Below, one piece after another: positions 34,637-42,749 of a DNA stretch of 64,000 nucleotides. The notes under the pieces were generated by a model. The model did no database searches and was not told where the DNA came from. It saw only the letters and a program-made list of their open reading frames with translations. The DNA comes from Actinophytocola xinjiangensis (GTDB lineage: Bacteria > Actinomycetota > Actinomycetes > Mycobacteriales > Pseudonocardiaceae), in the NCBI RefSeq assembly GCF_001921215.1, contig NZ_MSIF01000010.1, positions 186,001-250,000 of the forward strand, read 5' to 3'. A program made the position numbers and the translations under genes. Each line of letters opens with the position of its first letter. Positions within the stretch are counted from its first letter, which is position 1.

Positions 34637-37348
34637 CTACCCGTCGAGCACGCCCAGCAGTTGGCGGCAGTCCTGCTCGCTGGAGACGTTGCCGTTGCGC
34701 CGGAACATTTCCGCCGCGCGCAGCAACGCCGGCACGGCGCGGTCCCGGTCGCGCAGGTCGGCGTGCACCTGGCCCCTGGTCAGCAGCGTGTAGGCCACGC
34801 AGCGGTCGTCCTGCAACTCGGTGAACACGCCCAGCGCGCGGTCCAGGTCCCGCAGCGCCTGGTGCGACTCGCCGGCCCGGTGGCGCAGTTCGCCCAGCTC
34901 ACGCAGGACGACGGCCTCGCGGTGCACGTCGCCGTCGGCGGTCGCGATCTCCAGGGCTTGGGCGAACCACAGGCGGGCGTCGTCGAGCCGGCCCCTGGCC
35001 ACCAGCAGCCGTCCGGCCGCGCACCGCAGCTGTGCCTCCATCGCCCGGTTCCCGGTGCGGACGAAGATGTCCAGCGACTGGTTGACGTACCGCAGCGAGC
35101 TGTCGTAACGGCCCCGGTGCCGGTCGATGGTCGCCATGCCGGAGGCCGCGAGTCCTTCGCCGAGCACGTGCCCAGCCGCCCGAAACAGCACTAGCGAGCG
35201 CGTCATGTTGCCAGCAGCTTCCGTCAACTCGCCCCGGTAGATCTGCACGTGCGCGAGCCCACGCAACAGCTCGGCCCGGCCGAGGTCGCCGTGGTTGAGC
35301 CGCAGCGCCAGGTCGTGGTTGGCCAGCCAGTCGTCGTAGAAGGCGCGGTCGTCGTGGTAGGGGACCAGCGCGGCGGTCAGCGCCCGGCACAGGTCGGGCC
35401 GCCGGCCGGCGGCCAGCCGCACCAGCCCGGAGAGCAGTTTGCGTTCGGCGTCGAGCCAGGCGAGCGGGTCGCGCACCAGCCGCTGCGCGACCGCGTCCGG
35501 CAGCCGCCAGCCCGGCGGCTCGCCGATCACCGGTTCGAACATGCTCGGCGGCCGGCGGCGCTGGGCGCGGGCCAGCAGGTCCAGCCACGCGCCGAGCAGC
35601 CGTTCGAGGGCCGCCGCGCTCTCCCCGGCCCGCTCGGCGGCGTAGACACGCAGCAGGTCGTGCAGTCGGTAGCGGGGCTGGCCGGCGCGGTCGGTGGACA
35701 CCAGCTGCACGAGGTTGGCGTCGACCAGCACGTCGAGCACGTCGTCGGCGCGCGGGCGGTCCAGCAGCGCGGCGAGCACCCAGCCGGGGAACTCGTGTGG
35801 TCCGAGCAGGCCCAGCAGCCCGAACCCGCGCACCACGTCCTCGGGCAGCGACCGCAGCGACAGGTCGACACTGGCCCGCACGTCCAGGTCACCGAGTTTG
35901 AGCTCGGCCAGCCGCTGCGACTCGTCGGCGAGGCGTTCGGCCAGCACCTCCAGCGTCCAGGACCGCCGGCCCAGCAGCCGCCCGCCGGCGATCCGGATGG
36001 ACAGCGGCAGGTTGCCGCAGTACCGCAGGATCGCCCGCGCCGCCTCGGGTTCGGCGCCGACCCGGTCCTCGCCGACGATCCGCGCGAGCAGCTCGTACCC
36101 TTCGGCGGCGGTGAGCGTGCCGAGTTCGACGTGCCGGGCGCCGGGCAGGTCGGTGAGCAGGTGGCGGCTGGTGACCACGACCGCGCTGCGCCCGTTGGAC
36201 GGCAGCAGCGGCAGGACCTGCGCGGAGCCGCTGGCGTCGTCGAGCACCAGCAGCGTGCGCAGGTCGGCCAGGTGCGAACGCAGCAACGCCGAACGCGCGG
36301 CGACCCCGTCGGGCAGGTTCTGCCCGGCGACGCCAAGACAGCGCAGGATCTCGGCGAGCAGCTCGGCCGGCGGGCGGGGCTGGCCGGAGGTGCCGGCCAG
36401 GTCGAGGTGCAGGTGCGCGTCGGGGAAGGCATGCGCGACCTGGTGGGCGGCGCGCAACGCCAGCGTCGACTTCCCGGTGCCCGGCCCACCGTGCACGACC
36501 ACCACGGCCGGTGCGTCCCCGTCGGCGGAGATCAGCCGGTCCACCACCGCCCCGGCGACCGCGCGCCGCCCGGTGAAGTCCGGAATGACGGCCGGGAGTT
36601 GGCGTACGCCGCCGGGCCGCAGCGTGCCGTCGAGGATCTGCTGGTGCACCCCCCGCACCCCGGAGCCGGGCTCGGTGCCCAACTCCTCGACCAGCACCGA
36701 CCGCAGCCGCCGGTACTCGTCGAGCGCTTCGGCCTGCCGCCCGCCGTGGTAGAGGGCGACCATCAGCTGGCGCCAGAACTGTTCACGCAGCGGGTGTTCG
36801 GCGACCAGCGCCCGCAGCTCACCGATCACCGCCGCGTGCCGCCCCAGCCCGATCTCCGCGTCGAACCGGGATTCGAGGGCGGAGAGCCGTAACTCGGTGA
36901 GCCGCTCCACCCGCACCCGCACCCGGTCGGTGACGGCGGCGTCGGCGAACGGGGCGCCGCGCCACAGTGCCAGCGCGTCGCCGAGCAGCCGGGTGCCCAG
37001 GTCGGTGTCCCCACGTCGCAGCGCGGCGTTGGCCGAGCCGATCCACGACTCGAACGCGAGCGCGTCGACGTCGCCGGGCTCGGCGACCAGGCGGTAGCCG
37101 AGGGCCGAGCGGGTCAGGATCGCGTCACCGAGCAGCCGACGCAGCCGCGACACGTAGCCGTGGATCTGGGTGGGCGCGGTCTTGGGCGGGGCGCCGGCCC
37201 ACACCTCGTCGATGAGCTGGTCGGTGTGCACGGGGTCGGGGGCCTGCGCGACCAGGCTGGCCAGCACCGCACGACACTTCGCGGCACCGATCGCACGCCA
37301 GATCGCGCCGTCGAACACTTCCATCGACCCGAGGACCCGAATGCGCAT
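34637..37348 (-). CDS. SARP/AfsR-type transcriptional regulator with NB-ARC and TPR
   Basis: The 903-residue protein has, in order, an OmpR-like winged helix (1-90, MRIRVLGSMEVF to YRLV), a bacterial transcriptional activation domain (95-240), an NB-ARC ATPase (Walker A GGPGTGKST near 288-296, Walker B TLLVLDD) and C-terminal TPR helices (about 620-903). This is the layout of AfsR and other large SARPs, which activate secondary-metabolite genes. The ATG start is set by homology. A TTA codon lies at 36890-36892. It is about 8 kb from the synthetases, so control of that cluster is possible but not shown. No kinase or target gene is adjacent. Confidence 0.93.
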   Translation of the reverse strand: MRIRVLGSMEVFDGAIWRAIGAAKCRAVLASLVAQAPDPVHTDQLIDEVWAGAPPKTAPTQIHGYVSRLRRLLGDAILTRSALGYRLVAEPGDVDALAFESWIGSANAALRRGDTDLGTRLLGDALALWRGAPFADAAVTDRVRVRVERLTELRLSALESRFDAEIGLGRHAAVIGELRALVAEHPLREQFWRQLMVALYHGGRQAEALDEYRRLRSVLVEELGTEPGSGVRGVHQQILDGTLRPGGVRQLPAVIPDFTGRRAVAGAVVDRLISADGDAPAVVVVHGGPGTGKSTLALRAAHQVAHAFPDAHLHLDLAGTSGQPRPPAELLAEILRCLGVAGQNLPDGVAARSALLRSHLADLRTLLVLDDASGSAQVLPLLPSNGRSAVVVTSRHLLTDLPGARHVELGTLTAAEGYELLARIVGEDRVGAEPEAARAILRYCGNLPLSIRIAGGRLLGRRSWTLEVLAERLADESQRLAELKLGDLDVRASVDLSLRSLPEDVVRGFGLLGLLGPHEFPGWVLAALLDRPRADDVLDVLVDANLVQLVSTDRAGQPRYRLHDLLRVYAAERAGESAAALERLLGAWLDLLARAQRRRPPSMFEPVIGEPPGWRLPDAVAQRLVRDPLAWLDAERKLLSGLVRLAAGRRPDLCRALTAALVPYHDDRAFYDDWLANHDLALRLNHGDLGRAELLRGLAHVQIYRGELTEAAGNMTRSLVLFRAAGHVLGEGLAASGMATIDRHRGRYDSSLRYVNQSLDIFVRTGNRAMEAQLRCAAGRLLVARGRLDDARLWFAQALEIATADGDVHREAVVLRELGELRHRAGESHQALRDLDRALGVFTELQDDRCVAYTLLTRGQVHADLRDRDRAVPALLRAAEMFRRNGNVSSEQDCRQLLGVLDG

Positions 37349-37480
37349 CGGCGCGGCCTCTCTCGACCGGACTTGGCCAGATGCAGTGTTACATATTCAC
37401 GAACTGCCCATCGGCCTGTTCAACAGCCCGACTCCTGGCCGGGACCGAGATGTCGCCGCCCGACCCCGGCCGGAGCCGCG

Positions 37481-37723
37481 TCAGCCCGCGAGCGCGGCGC
37501 GAGCTGGGACCGGCGTGGCCAGGTGCCCGTCGAGGCGGTCGGCTTCTCGGCTCAGCGCGTGCGCGATGCGCCGCATGGTGCCCGGGTCGTGGAAACCCAG
37601 CCGAATCGTCTGACCGTTGGCGCCGATGACGATCTCGGCGAGATCGTCATCGGGATCCAGTCCGCCGGACACCGGACATCCGTGCTCGACGTAGGTGTGT
37701 TGGTTGATCTCCAGGTATCGCAT
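37481..37723 (-). CDS. Small protein of unknown function, divergent from XRE regulator
   Basis: The 80-residue protein (start MRYLEINQHTYVEHGCPVSG) has an acidic stretch DPDDDLAEIVIG and an amphipathic helix RRIAHALSREADRL. No family is recognised. The ATG has a GAGAGGGA upstream. It is divergent from the XRE/DUF5753 gene and shares its 107-base control region with the operator-like repeats, so it may belong to the same regulatory unit. Confidence 0.65.
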   Translation of the reverse strand: MRYLEINQHTYVEHGCPVSGGLDPDDDLAEIVIGANGQTIRLGFHDPGTMRRIAHALSREADRLDGHLATPVPARAALAG

Positions 37724-37748
37724 GGGTGGGTCCCTCTCGGTGCTTCGT

Positions 37749-37803
37749 TAGAATGTTGGACATAACCGGATCTGTTGGTCCAACAATGTCACCCTTGGTC
37801 CAA
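37749..37803. promoter_or_regulatory. Operator-like TTGGTCCAA array and -10-like box upstream of XRE gene
   Basis: Two copies of the near-palindrome TTGGTCCAA (37775-37783 and 37795-37803) lie 20 bases apart. A half-copy, TTGGAC, is at 37756-37761. TAGAAT at 37749-37754 would be a good -10 for the plus strand. The outer ends GCTTCGTT (37742-37749) and AACGAAGC (37802-37809) are also inverted. Spacing of two helical turns suggests cooperative binding, probably by the XRE protein encoded just downstream. Confidence 0.6.
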
Positions 37804-37830
37804 CGAAGCAAGTCAGGGTGGGAGTCATCA

Positions 37831-38658
37831 ATGCCAAGACGGTCGCCAGGCGCGCGAGCTGTCGGTATCGGCGCGGAGCTACGTCGCCTTCGGGAGGCGA
37901 AGTCGCTCTCGCTGCGACGTGTCGCGGAGGCCGTCGGCATCGGACCCGACAAGCTCAGTCGGGTCGAGAACGGCAAGCAGAACCCCGATGTGGACGACGT
38001 GTCCGCTGTCCTGGCGATCCTGGGTGTCACGGGCGAGACACGTGAACGGATTCTCGACGAGGTCCGCAACGTGGACGAGCCGGGCTGGTGGGAGCGTCAC
38101 CTCGGGATCACGAAGGAGAGCGCGGCGCTCGCCGACTACGAGTCGCGCGCCGAACATGTCATCGACTGGGCACCTCTGGTGATACCCGGGCTGTTGCAGA
38201 CCATGGACTACGCCGGGGCAGTCATGGAGATGTACGGCATCGGAGCCGAGGACATCGGCGTTCGCCTGGGTGCCCGCCGCGAACGACAGCGGGCGGCAGC
38301 AGACACCTCCTACGACGCGTACATTGGCGAATCCGCGCTGCGGACCGTTGTTGGCAGTCCTGGTGTCATGCATGCCCAACTGGGGACGTTGCTGGACATC
38401 GGAGGCCGCCGGTCGGTACGCGTGGTCCCGTCGGCTGGGCCTGCTCACCTGGGGCAACTGGGTGGATTCATCCTGCTTCGCTTTCGGTCGGCGCCGAGCG
38501 TCGTGCACGTCGAACTGTTGCGCTCGGGAGTGTTCCTGGATCGACGCGAACTCACGGATCCCTATCTGAACGCGGTAACCCAGGTCAGCGCTGTCGCACT
38601 GACTGAGACAGAATCGGCCCACCTCATCAGGCAAGTCCGACAAGAGATGGAGGGCTGA
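37831..38658 (+). CDS. XRE-family regulator with DUF5753
   Basis: The 275-residue protein has a Cro/C1-type helix-turn-helix (residues 10-65, LRRLREAKSLSLRRVAEAVG then LSRVENGKQNP) followed by the DUF5753 domain with its PGLLQTMDYA and LGGFILLRF motifs. In actinobacteria this type is nearly always next to a DUF397 gene, as here, two bases downstream. The Streptomyces Scr1/Scr2 pair of this kind has been described as toxin-antitoxin-like. The ATG at 37831 is chosen because it has GGTGGGAG upstream and the HTH begins right after. Repeats in the promoter suggest self-regulation. Confidence 0.93.
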   Translation: MPRRSPGARAVGIGAELRRLREAKSLSLRRVAEAVGIGPDKLSRVENGKQNPDVDDVSAVLAILGVTGETRERILDEVRNVDEPGWWERHLGITKESAALADYESRAEHVIDWAPLVIPGLLQTMDYAGAVMEMYGIGAEDIGVRLGARRERQRAAADTSYDAYIGESALRTVVGSPGVMHAQLGTLLDIGGRRSVRVVPSAGPAHLGQLGGFILLRFRSAPSVVHVELLRSGVFLDRRELTDPYLNAVTQVSAVALTETESAHLIRQVRQEMEG

Positions 38659-38660
38659 CG

Positions 38661-38834
38661 ATGATTGAACAGGTTCGCTGGCGCAAGAGTGACCGGAGCG
38701 GGGCACAGTCGAACTGCGTCGAGGTCTCCCACAACCTCGATGCGGTTCGTGACAGCAAGTGCCCGGACGGCTTACTGAACGTCGACGTCGGCACGCTGTT
38801 GGAGTCGGTCAGGAACGGGCGTTTCGACCACTGA
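38661..38834 (+). CDS. DUF397 protein, partner of XRE regulator
   Basis: This 57-residue gene starts two bases after the XRE stop. It shows the DUF397 pattern: WRKSDRSGAQSNCVEVS near the N-terminus, then VRDSKCPDG and a C-terminal LLESVRNGRFD. Family members work with the DUF5753 regulator next door and can relieve or trigger its action. A TTA codon at 38772-38774 makes its translation depend on the rare leucine tRNA. Confidence 0.9.
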   Translation: MIEQVRWRKSDRSGAQSNCVEVSHNLDAVRDSKCPDGLLNVDVGTLLESVRNGRFDH

Positions 38835-38908
38835 GCAGGTCGGCGCGGTCTGTTCGGGCCGGCCGTGTCCGGGTCAGCACGGCTCGCCAGGACATGAGGA
38901 GCACCGTG

Positions 38909-39727
38909 ATGGATCTGACCGATGACGTGGTCGCCGAGGTCGAGCGTCGCCTGGGAGTGCGGCTGGACCGCGCCGCGACGGCGACCGGGGCGTGGGCCGA
39001 GTCCGCCGGGCACCGCACCGACCGCGATACCTGGGTCCGGGTGGACTCCCGCCCGGTTGCCCGCATCCAGCCACAGTCCTGGATCGGCGCCGAGGCCGCC
39101 TCGGTGATCCGGGACGTCCCCAAGCCGGACTGGTTGCAGTCGGCCACCTGGCGCGACCCGGCCGGGACGACCGTGTGGCGGGCCGACGAGATGGAACTGG
39201 TTGCCGACGCGGTGATCACGAGGTCGGGCGCGATGCTCACCAGTGACCCCGGTCTGCCCGACGCCTGGTGGGCGGACCTGCGTGCCGCACTCGCCGCGCT
39301 GGCCCGGTTCACCACGTTCCGGGTATCGGGCCGGCAGGAACTGATCACCCGGCGGATCAGCCAAGTGCTTGGCGACCAGGTCCATCACGTCGACACGACC
39401 GTCACCGAATGGGCCACGTCGCACGGTGACCTGCACTGGGGAAACATCACCGGGCCCCGACTGGTGATCCTGGACTGGGCCGACTGGGGTCTGGCGCCGC
39501 GCGGCAACGACGCCGCCTGTCTGTGGGCCACGGCCTTGGGAGTCCCCGAGATCGCCGACCGGGTCCTGGCCGAGTTCGGCGACGACCTGCACACCCGCTC
39601 CGGACGAATCGCTCGGCTGTGGACGACGTGCAACATCCTGCGCATCGCGCCCCGCCGCGCGGACGCGCGGTCTCTGACCAAACCTGCCCGCAGGGCCGCG
39701 GACCAGTTGCTCACCGACCTTTCCTGA
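38909..39727 (+). CDS. Aminoglycoside phosphotransferase-like (APH) kinase
   Basis: The 272-residue protein has a kinase-like fold with the catalytic loop SHGDLHWGN and the metal-binding LVILDWADWG near residues 170-195, the Brenner motif and DxD equivalent of APH enzymes. The N-terminal ATP-binding half is poorly conserved to the eye. Members phosphorylate aminoglycosides, choline, homoserine or unknown small molecules; nothing here shows the substrate. The ATG at 38909 is preferred over 38894 because GAGGAG lies seven bases ahead of it. It follows the DUF397 gene by 74 bases. Confidence 0.8.
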   Translation: MDLTDDVVAEVERRLGVRLDRAATATGAWAESAGHRTDRDTWVRVDSRPVARIQPQSWIGAEAASVIRDVPKPDWLQSATWRDPAGTTVWRADEMELVADAVITRSGAMLTSDPGLPDAWWADLRAALAALARFTTFRVSGRQELITRRISQVLGDQVHHVDTTVTEWATSHGDLHWGNITGPRLVILDWADWGLAPRGNDAACLWATALGVPEIADRVLAEFGDDLHTRSGRIARLWTTCNILRIAPRRADARSLTKPARRAADQLLTDLS

Positions 39728-39750
39728 CATCGGTGTTGTGCTCGCGCGCG

Positions 39751-39768
39751 ACCCGGACGCGGCCGGGT
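39751..39768 (+). terminator. Weak hairpin after APH gene
   Basis: ACCCGG and CCGGGT form a six-base stem with a six-base loop, 23 bases after the stop. No T-run follows. Confidence 0.3.
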
Positions 39769-39804
39769 TCGGCACGCGCTGCCCACCGTGCGGGAGCACC
39801 TAGG

Positions 39805-40992
39805 GTGTGGCGGGTGCAGAGTGCAGACCGGTCGTCCCTTCCGCGTTCCTTCCGCCTGATCGTCTCGGGAGGAGGGACCGGCGGCCACACCTATCCCGCG
39901 CTGACCGCCGTCCGCACGCTGCGGGACCGTTTCGCGGCGGACGGTGGGACGTTCGACGTGCTCTGGATCGGCACGGTCGAGGGACTGGAGGCCCGTGTCG
40001 CCCCCATCGAGGGCATCCCGTTCGCGACGGTGGTGACGGGCAAGATCCGCCGGGCCGCGAACCCGTTGAAGATGCTGTCCCTGGCGAACCTGCGGGACAT
40101 GGCTCGGGTGCCGCTCGGTATCGCCCAGGCCAGGAAGATCATTCGTGGGTTCGCGCCCGACGTCGTCCTGGCGACCGGTGGGTACGTGGCGGTCCCGGCG
40201 GGGTTGGCCGCCCGGCTGTGCCGGGTTCCGCTGGTGCTGCACGAGCAGACCGTCCGGCTGGGACTGGCGAACCGCCGGCTCGCCGGGTCCGCCGCGCGGG
40301 TGGCGGTGTCGTCGGAGTCGACGCTGCCGCTCCTGCCGGAATCGGTGCGTTCGTCGGCGGTCGTCACCGGTAATCCGGTGCGACCGGAAGTGCTGACCGG
40401 TCATCCGGGCAAGGCGGTGGCCGCGCTGGGGCTGACCGGCTTCGACCGTCGACTGCCGACCCTGTACGTCACCGGAGGAGCCCAGGGCGCCCAGCAGATC
40501 AACGCGGGCGTGGGCGACGCGTTGCCCTGGCTGCTGGAACGCGTGAACGTGATCCACCAGTGCGGGGCGGACAACGTGGAGAGCATGCGCCGGTACGCGG
40601 CCGCACTGCCGGACGCCCTGCGGGGCCGTTACCACCTGACCGGCTTCGTCGGGTCGGAACTGCCCGACGTCCTGGCACTCGCCGACGTCGTGGTCTCCCG
40701 CAGTGGCGCCGGCACGCTCGCCGAACTCACCGCCCTGGGGAAACCGGCCGTGTTCGTGCCGCTGGCCTCGTCGGCGGGCGGCGAACAGGCCCACAACGCC
40801 CGCCACCTCCAGGAGGCTGGCGCCGCCGTCGCGCTCCTCGGTGACTTCACCGCGGCCCGGCTGTGCGGCGCCCTCGAACCGCTCCTGGCCGACCCCGCGC
40901 GCCGCGCCAGGATGGCGCAGCGAGCCCGGGCACTGGGGCGACCTGACGCCGCGGACCGGCTCGTCGAGGTGGTCCTGTCCGCCGCCACCTGA
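39805..40992 (+). CDS. MurG-like UDP-GlcNAc transferase paralogue
   Basis: The 395-residue protein carries the MurG signature set: GGGTGGHTYPAL at the N-terminus, GGYVAVPAGL, LHEQ, GNPVR, GGAQGAQQIN, SRSGAGTLAEL and EQAHNARHL with GAA. MurG turns lipid I into lipid II on the inner face of the membrane. The gene stands alone, with no mur, fts or mra neighbours, so it is probably a second copy and not the division-cluster gene. The start GTG at 39805 has GGGAG eight bases upstream; GTG 39814 is an alternative. In cyto it would be a peripheral membrane enzyme. A role in resistance to a lipid II-binding peptide is a possibility given the NRPS nearby, but is inference. Confidence 0.85.
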   Translation: MWRVQSADRSSLPRSFRLIVSGGGTGGHTYPALTAVRTLRDRFAADGGTFDVLWIGTVEGLEARVAPIEGIPFATVVTGKIRRAANPLKMLSLANLRDMARVPLGIAQARKIIRGFAPDVVLATGGYVAVPAGLAARLCRVPLVLHEQTVRLGLANRRLAGSAARVAVSSESTLPLLPESVRSSAVVTGNPVRPEVLTGHPGKAVAALGLTGFDRRLPTLYVTGGAQGAQQINAGVGDALPWLLERVNVIHQCGADNVESMRRYAAALPDALRGRYHLTGFVGSELPDVLALADVVVSRSGAGTLAELTALGKPAVFVPLASSAGGEQAHNARHLQEAGAAVALLGDFTAARLCGALEPLLADPARRARMAQRARALGRPDAADRLVEVVLSAAT

Positions 40993-41044
40993 ACCGACGC
41001 GACGACAAGCCGGCAGCCGGCCCCACCGGCGTGAACCGGTCTGG

Positions 41045-42223
41045 TCAGCCGGCGAGTTCCTGGCCGGGGCCGAAGATCTCGTAGTGGATGCGGTGCGCCG
41101 GTACGTCCCGGTCCGCCAGGGCGGCGCGCACGGCCGTCATGAACGGCACCGGTCCGCACAGGTAGAACTCGGCGTCGGGCGGTAGGTCGACGGGGCCGAG
41201 GTCGATGCGGCCGGAGCGCAGGTGGGTGTGGGTCTCGCGGGTGCCGAGGTTCTCGTACCAGCGGTAGAGCGCCGCGTCGGGTAGGTCGTCGACCAGGGCG
41301 GTCAGTTCGGCGCGGTGGGCGTGGCGGGCGGGGGAGCGGTCGGCGTGCAGGACGAGGACGCGGCGGCGTGGGGCGGTGGTTCGCAGGTGGTCGAGGAAGC
41401 AGAGCATGGGCGTGATGCCGATGCCGGCGGAGACCAGGACCAGTGGGGTGTCGTCGTCGGTGAGGGTGAGGTCGCCGAAGGGGGCGGACACCGCCAGCGG
41501 GTCGCCCTCGAAGACGTTCTCGTGGAGGTGGCGCGACACCTCGCCGTCGGCCTTGACCGAGATCGCGACCGTTCGGTCGTCGCTGACGCGGGTCAGGCTG
41601 TACTGGCGGATCTGGCGGGCGCCGTCGGGCAGGGTCACCGCGACCGAGACGTACTGGCCGGGCCGGGGGCGCGGTAACGCGGCGCCGTCGGGGCTGGCCA
41701 GGACGAACCCGACGGTGTCGGGCGCCTCGTGGGCGCGGCGACGCACCACCAGCGTGCGCCACACCGCGCCCGGGGCGACGCCGGCCGCCGCGTAGAGCCG
41801 GCGTTCGGCGGCGATCAGGGCGTGCGCCAGGTGCCAGTAGACCTCGTCCCAGGCCTGTTCGACGGCCGGGGTCACCGCGTCCCCGAGGACCTCGGCGATG
41901 GCGGCGAACAGGTGCTCGCGCACGATCGGGTACTGGTCCTCGGTGATGCCCAGCGACGCGTGCTTGTGCGCGATGCGGTCGAGCACGGCCGCCGGGTCCG
42001 GCCCGTTCTCGGCGACCAGCAGGGCGGCGTAGCCGGCGATAGCCGAGGCCAGCGCGCGCTGCTGGTCACCGCGGGCCTGGTTGCCGCGGTTGAACAGGTC
42101 GCGTTCCAGGTCGGGGTGCGCGGCGAACAGCCGCCGGTAGAACACCGGGGTGATCTCGTCGATCGCGCCGCCGACGACGGGCAGCGTCGCGCGGACGATC
42201 TGGGCCGAGGCGGGGGAAAGCAT
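41045..42223 (-). CDS. hmp: Flavohaemoglobin (nitric oxide dioxygenase)
   Basis: The 392-residue protein has an N-terminal globin domain (MLSPASAQIVRATLP, FYRRLFAAHPDL, proximal-His region HKHASLGI), a FAD domain with RQYSLT and an NAD domain with GIGITPML and YLCGPVPFM. Tyr of FYRR and Gln of GDQQRA match the distal-pocket residues of Hmp. It turns NO and oxygen into nitrate using NADH in the cytoplasm. The ATG at 42223 has GAGG six bases upstream. It lies eight bases after the nsrR stop and is co-transcribed with it, so the NO-sensing repressor controls its own detoxification gene. Confidence 0.96.
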   Translation of the reverse strand: MLSPASAQIVRATLPVVGGAIDEITPVFYRRLFAAHPDLERDLFNRGNQARGDQQRALASAIAGYAALLVAENGPDPAAVLDRIAHKHASLGITEDQYPIVREHLFAAIAEVLGDAVTPAVEQAWDEVYWHLAHALIAAERRLYAAAGVAPGAVWRTLVVRRRAHEAPDTVGFVLASPDGAALPRPRPGQYVSVAVTLPDGARQIRQYSLTRVSDDRTVAISVKADGEVSRHLHENVFEGDPLAVSAPFGDLTLTDDDTPLVLVSAGIGITPMLCFLDHLRTTAPRRRVLVLHADRSPARHAHRAELTALVDDLPDAALYRWYENLGTRETHTHLRSGRIDLGPVDLPPDAEFYLCGPVPFMTAVRAALADRDVPAHRIHYEIFGPGQELAG

Positions 42224-42231
42224 GGCACACC

Positions 42232-42657
42232 TCATCTTCCGAGGGAGAGCAGCAGGGATCTGGTCGGCGCGGCGGTGACGTCGGCGATGGTCAGCGGGTC
42301 CAGGGTCGCCAGGAACGCCTCCTGGGCGCGGCGCAGCGCCGACCGCAGCCGGCAGCCTCCGCGCAGTGGGCAGGGAACGGTGCCGTCGCAGTCGACGACC
42401 TCGCCGGTGCCCTCCAGCGCGCGGACGAGCCGGCCGACGGAGAACTCGCGTGCGCCGTCGGCCAGGCGCAGGCCGCCCGCGCGGCCCCGGCGGGTTTCGA
42501 CCACGCCGAGCTTGCGCAGCGCGGTGACGGCCTTCGCCGCGTGGGTGGCCCGGACGGCGAGTTGGTCGGCGAGGGCGGCGGTGGTCGTGTCCTGGTCGTC
42601 GACGCCCAGCCGCATCACGATGCGCAGCGCCAGGTCGGTGAACATCGTGAGTTGCAC
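42232..42657 (-). CDS. nsrR: Rrf2-family NO-sensing repressor NsrR
   Basis: The 141-residue protein has an Rrf2 winged helix (MQLTMFTDLALRIVMRLG, RATHAAKAVTALRKLG, RGRAGGLRLA). Three cysteines are spaced C-x5-C-x5-C in DCDGTVPCPLRGGC, and an Asp sits at position 8, the four iron-sulfur ligands known for Streptomyces coelicolor NsrR. The holo-protein binds DNA until NO damages the cluster. It is first in the operon with hmp. A perfect palindrome 15 bases upstream of its start is the likely binding site. Confidence 0.95.
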   Translation of the reverse strand: MQLTMFTDLALRIVMRLGVDDQDTTTAALADQLAVRATHAAKAVTALRKLGVVETRRGRAGGLRLADGAREFSVGRLVRALEGTGEVVDCDGTVPCPLRGGCRLRSALRRAQEAFLATLDPLTIADVTAAPTRSLLLSLGR

Positions 42658-42672
42658 GGGTCAACGATAGTC

Positions 42673-42697
42673 AAATACGCATCCAGGATGCGTATTT
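42673..42697. promoter_or_regulatory. NsrR operator, perfect 25-bp palindrome
   Basis: AAATACGCATCC and GGATGCGTATTT flank a single central A with no mismatch. The site lies between the nsrR start (42657) and the photolyase start region, so it could control both directions. Its place directly ahead of nsrR-hmp and its perfect symmetry support the call; the match to a published consensus was not checked. Confidence 0.8.
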
Positions 42698-42749
42698 TAT
42701 GGCCTCTCCCACACTGCCGGGTGCCCGCCGCGCCGGCATCATGGTCCGG

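Noticed and set aside
40993-41044. Hairpin between MurG-like and hmp genes
   Set aside because: Only short GCCGGC and ACCGG arms are present; not strong enough to call a terminator.
42224-42664. Upstream extension of the flavohaemoglobin frame
   Set aside because: It overlaps the nsrR gene in another phase and adds only low-complexity sequence before the globin start.
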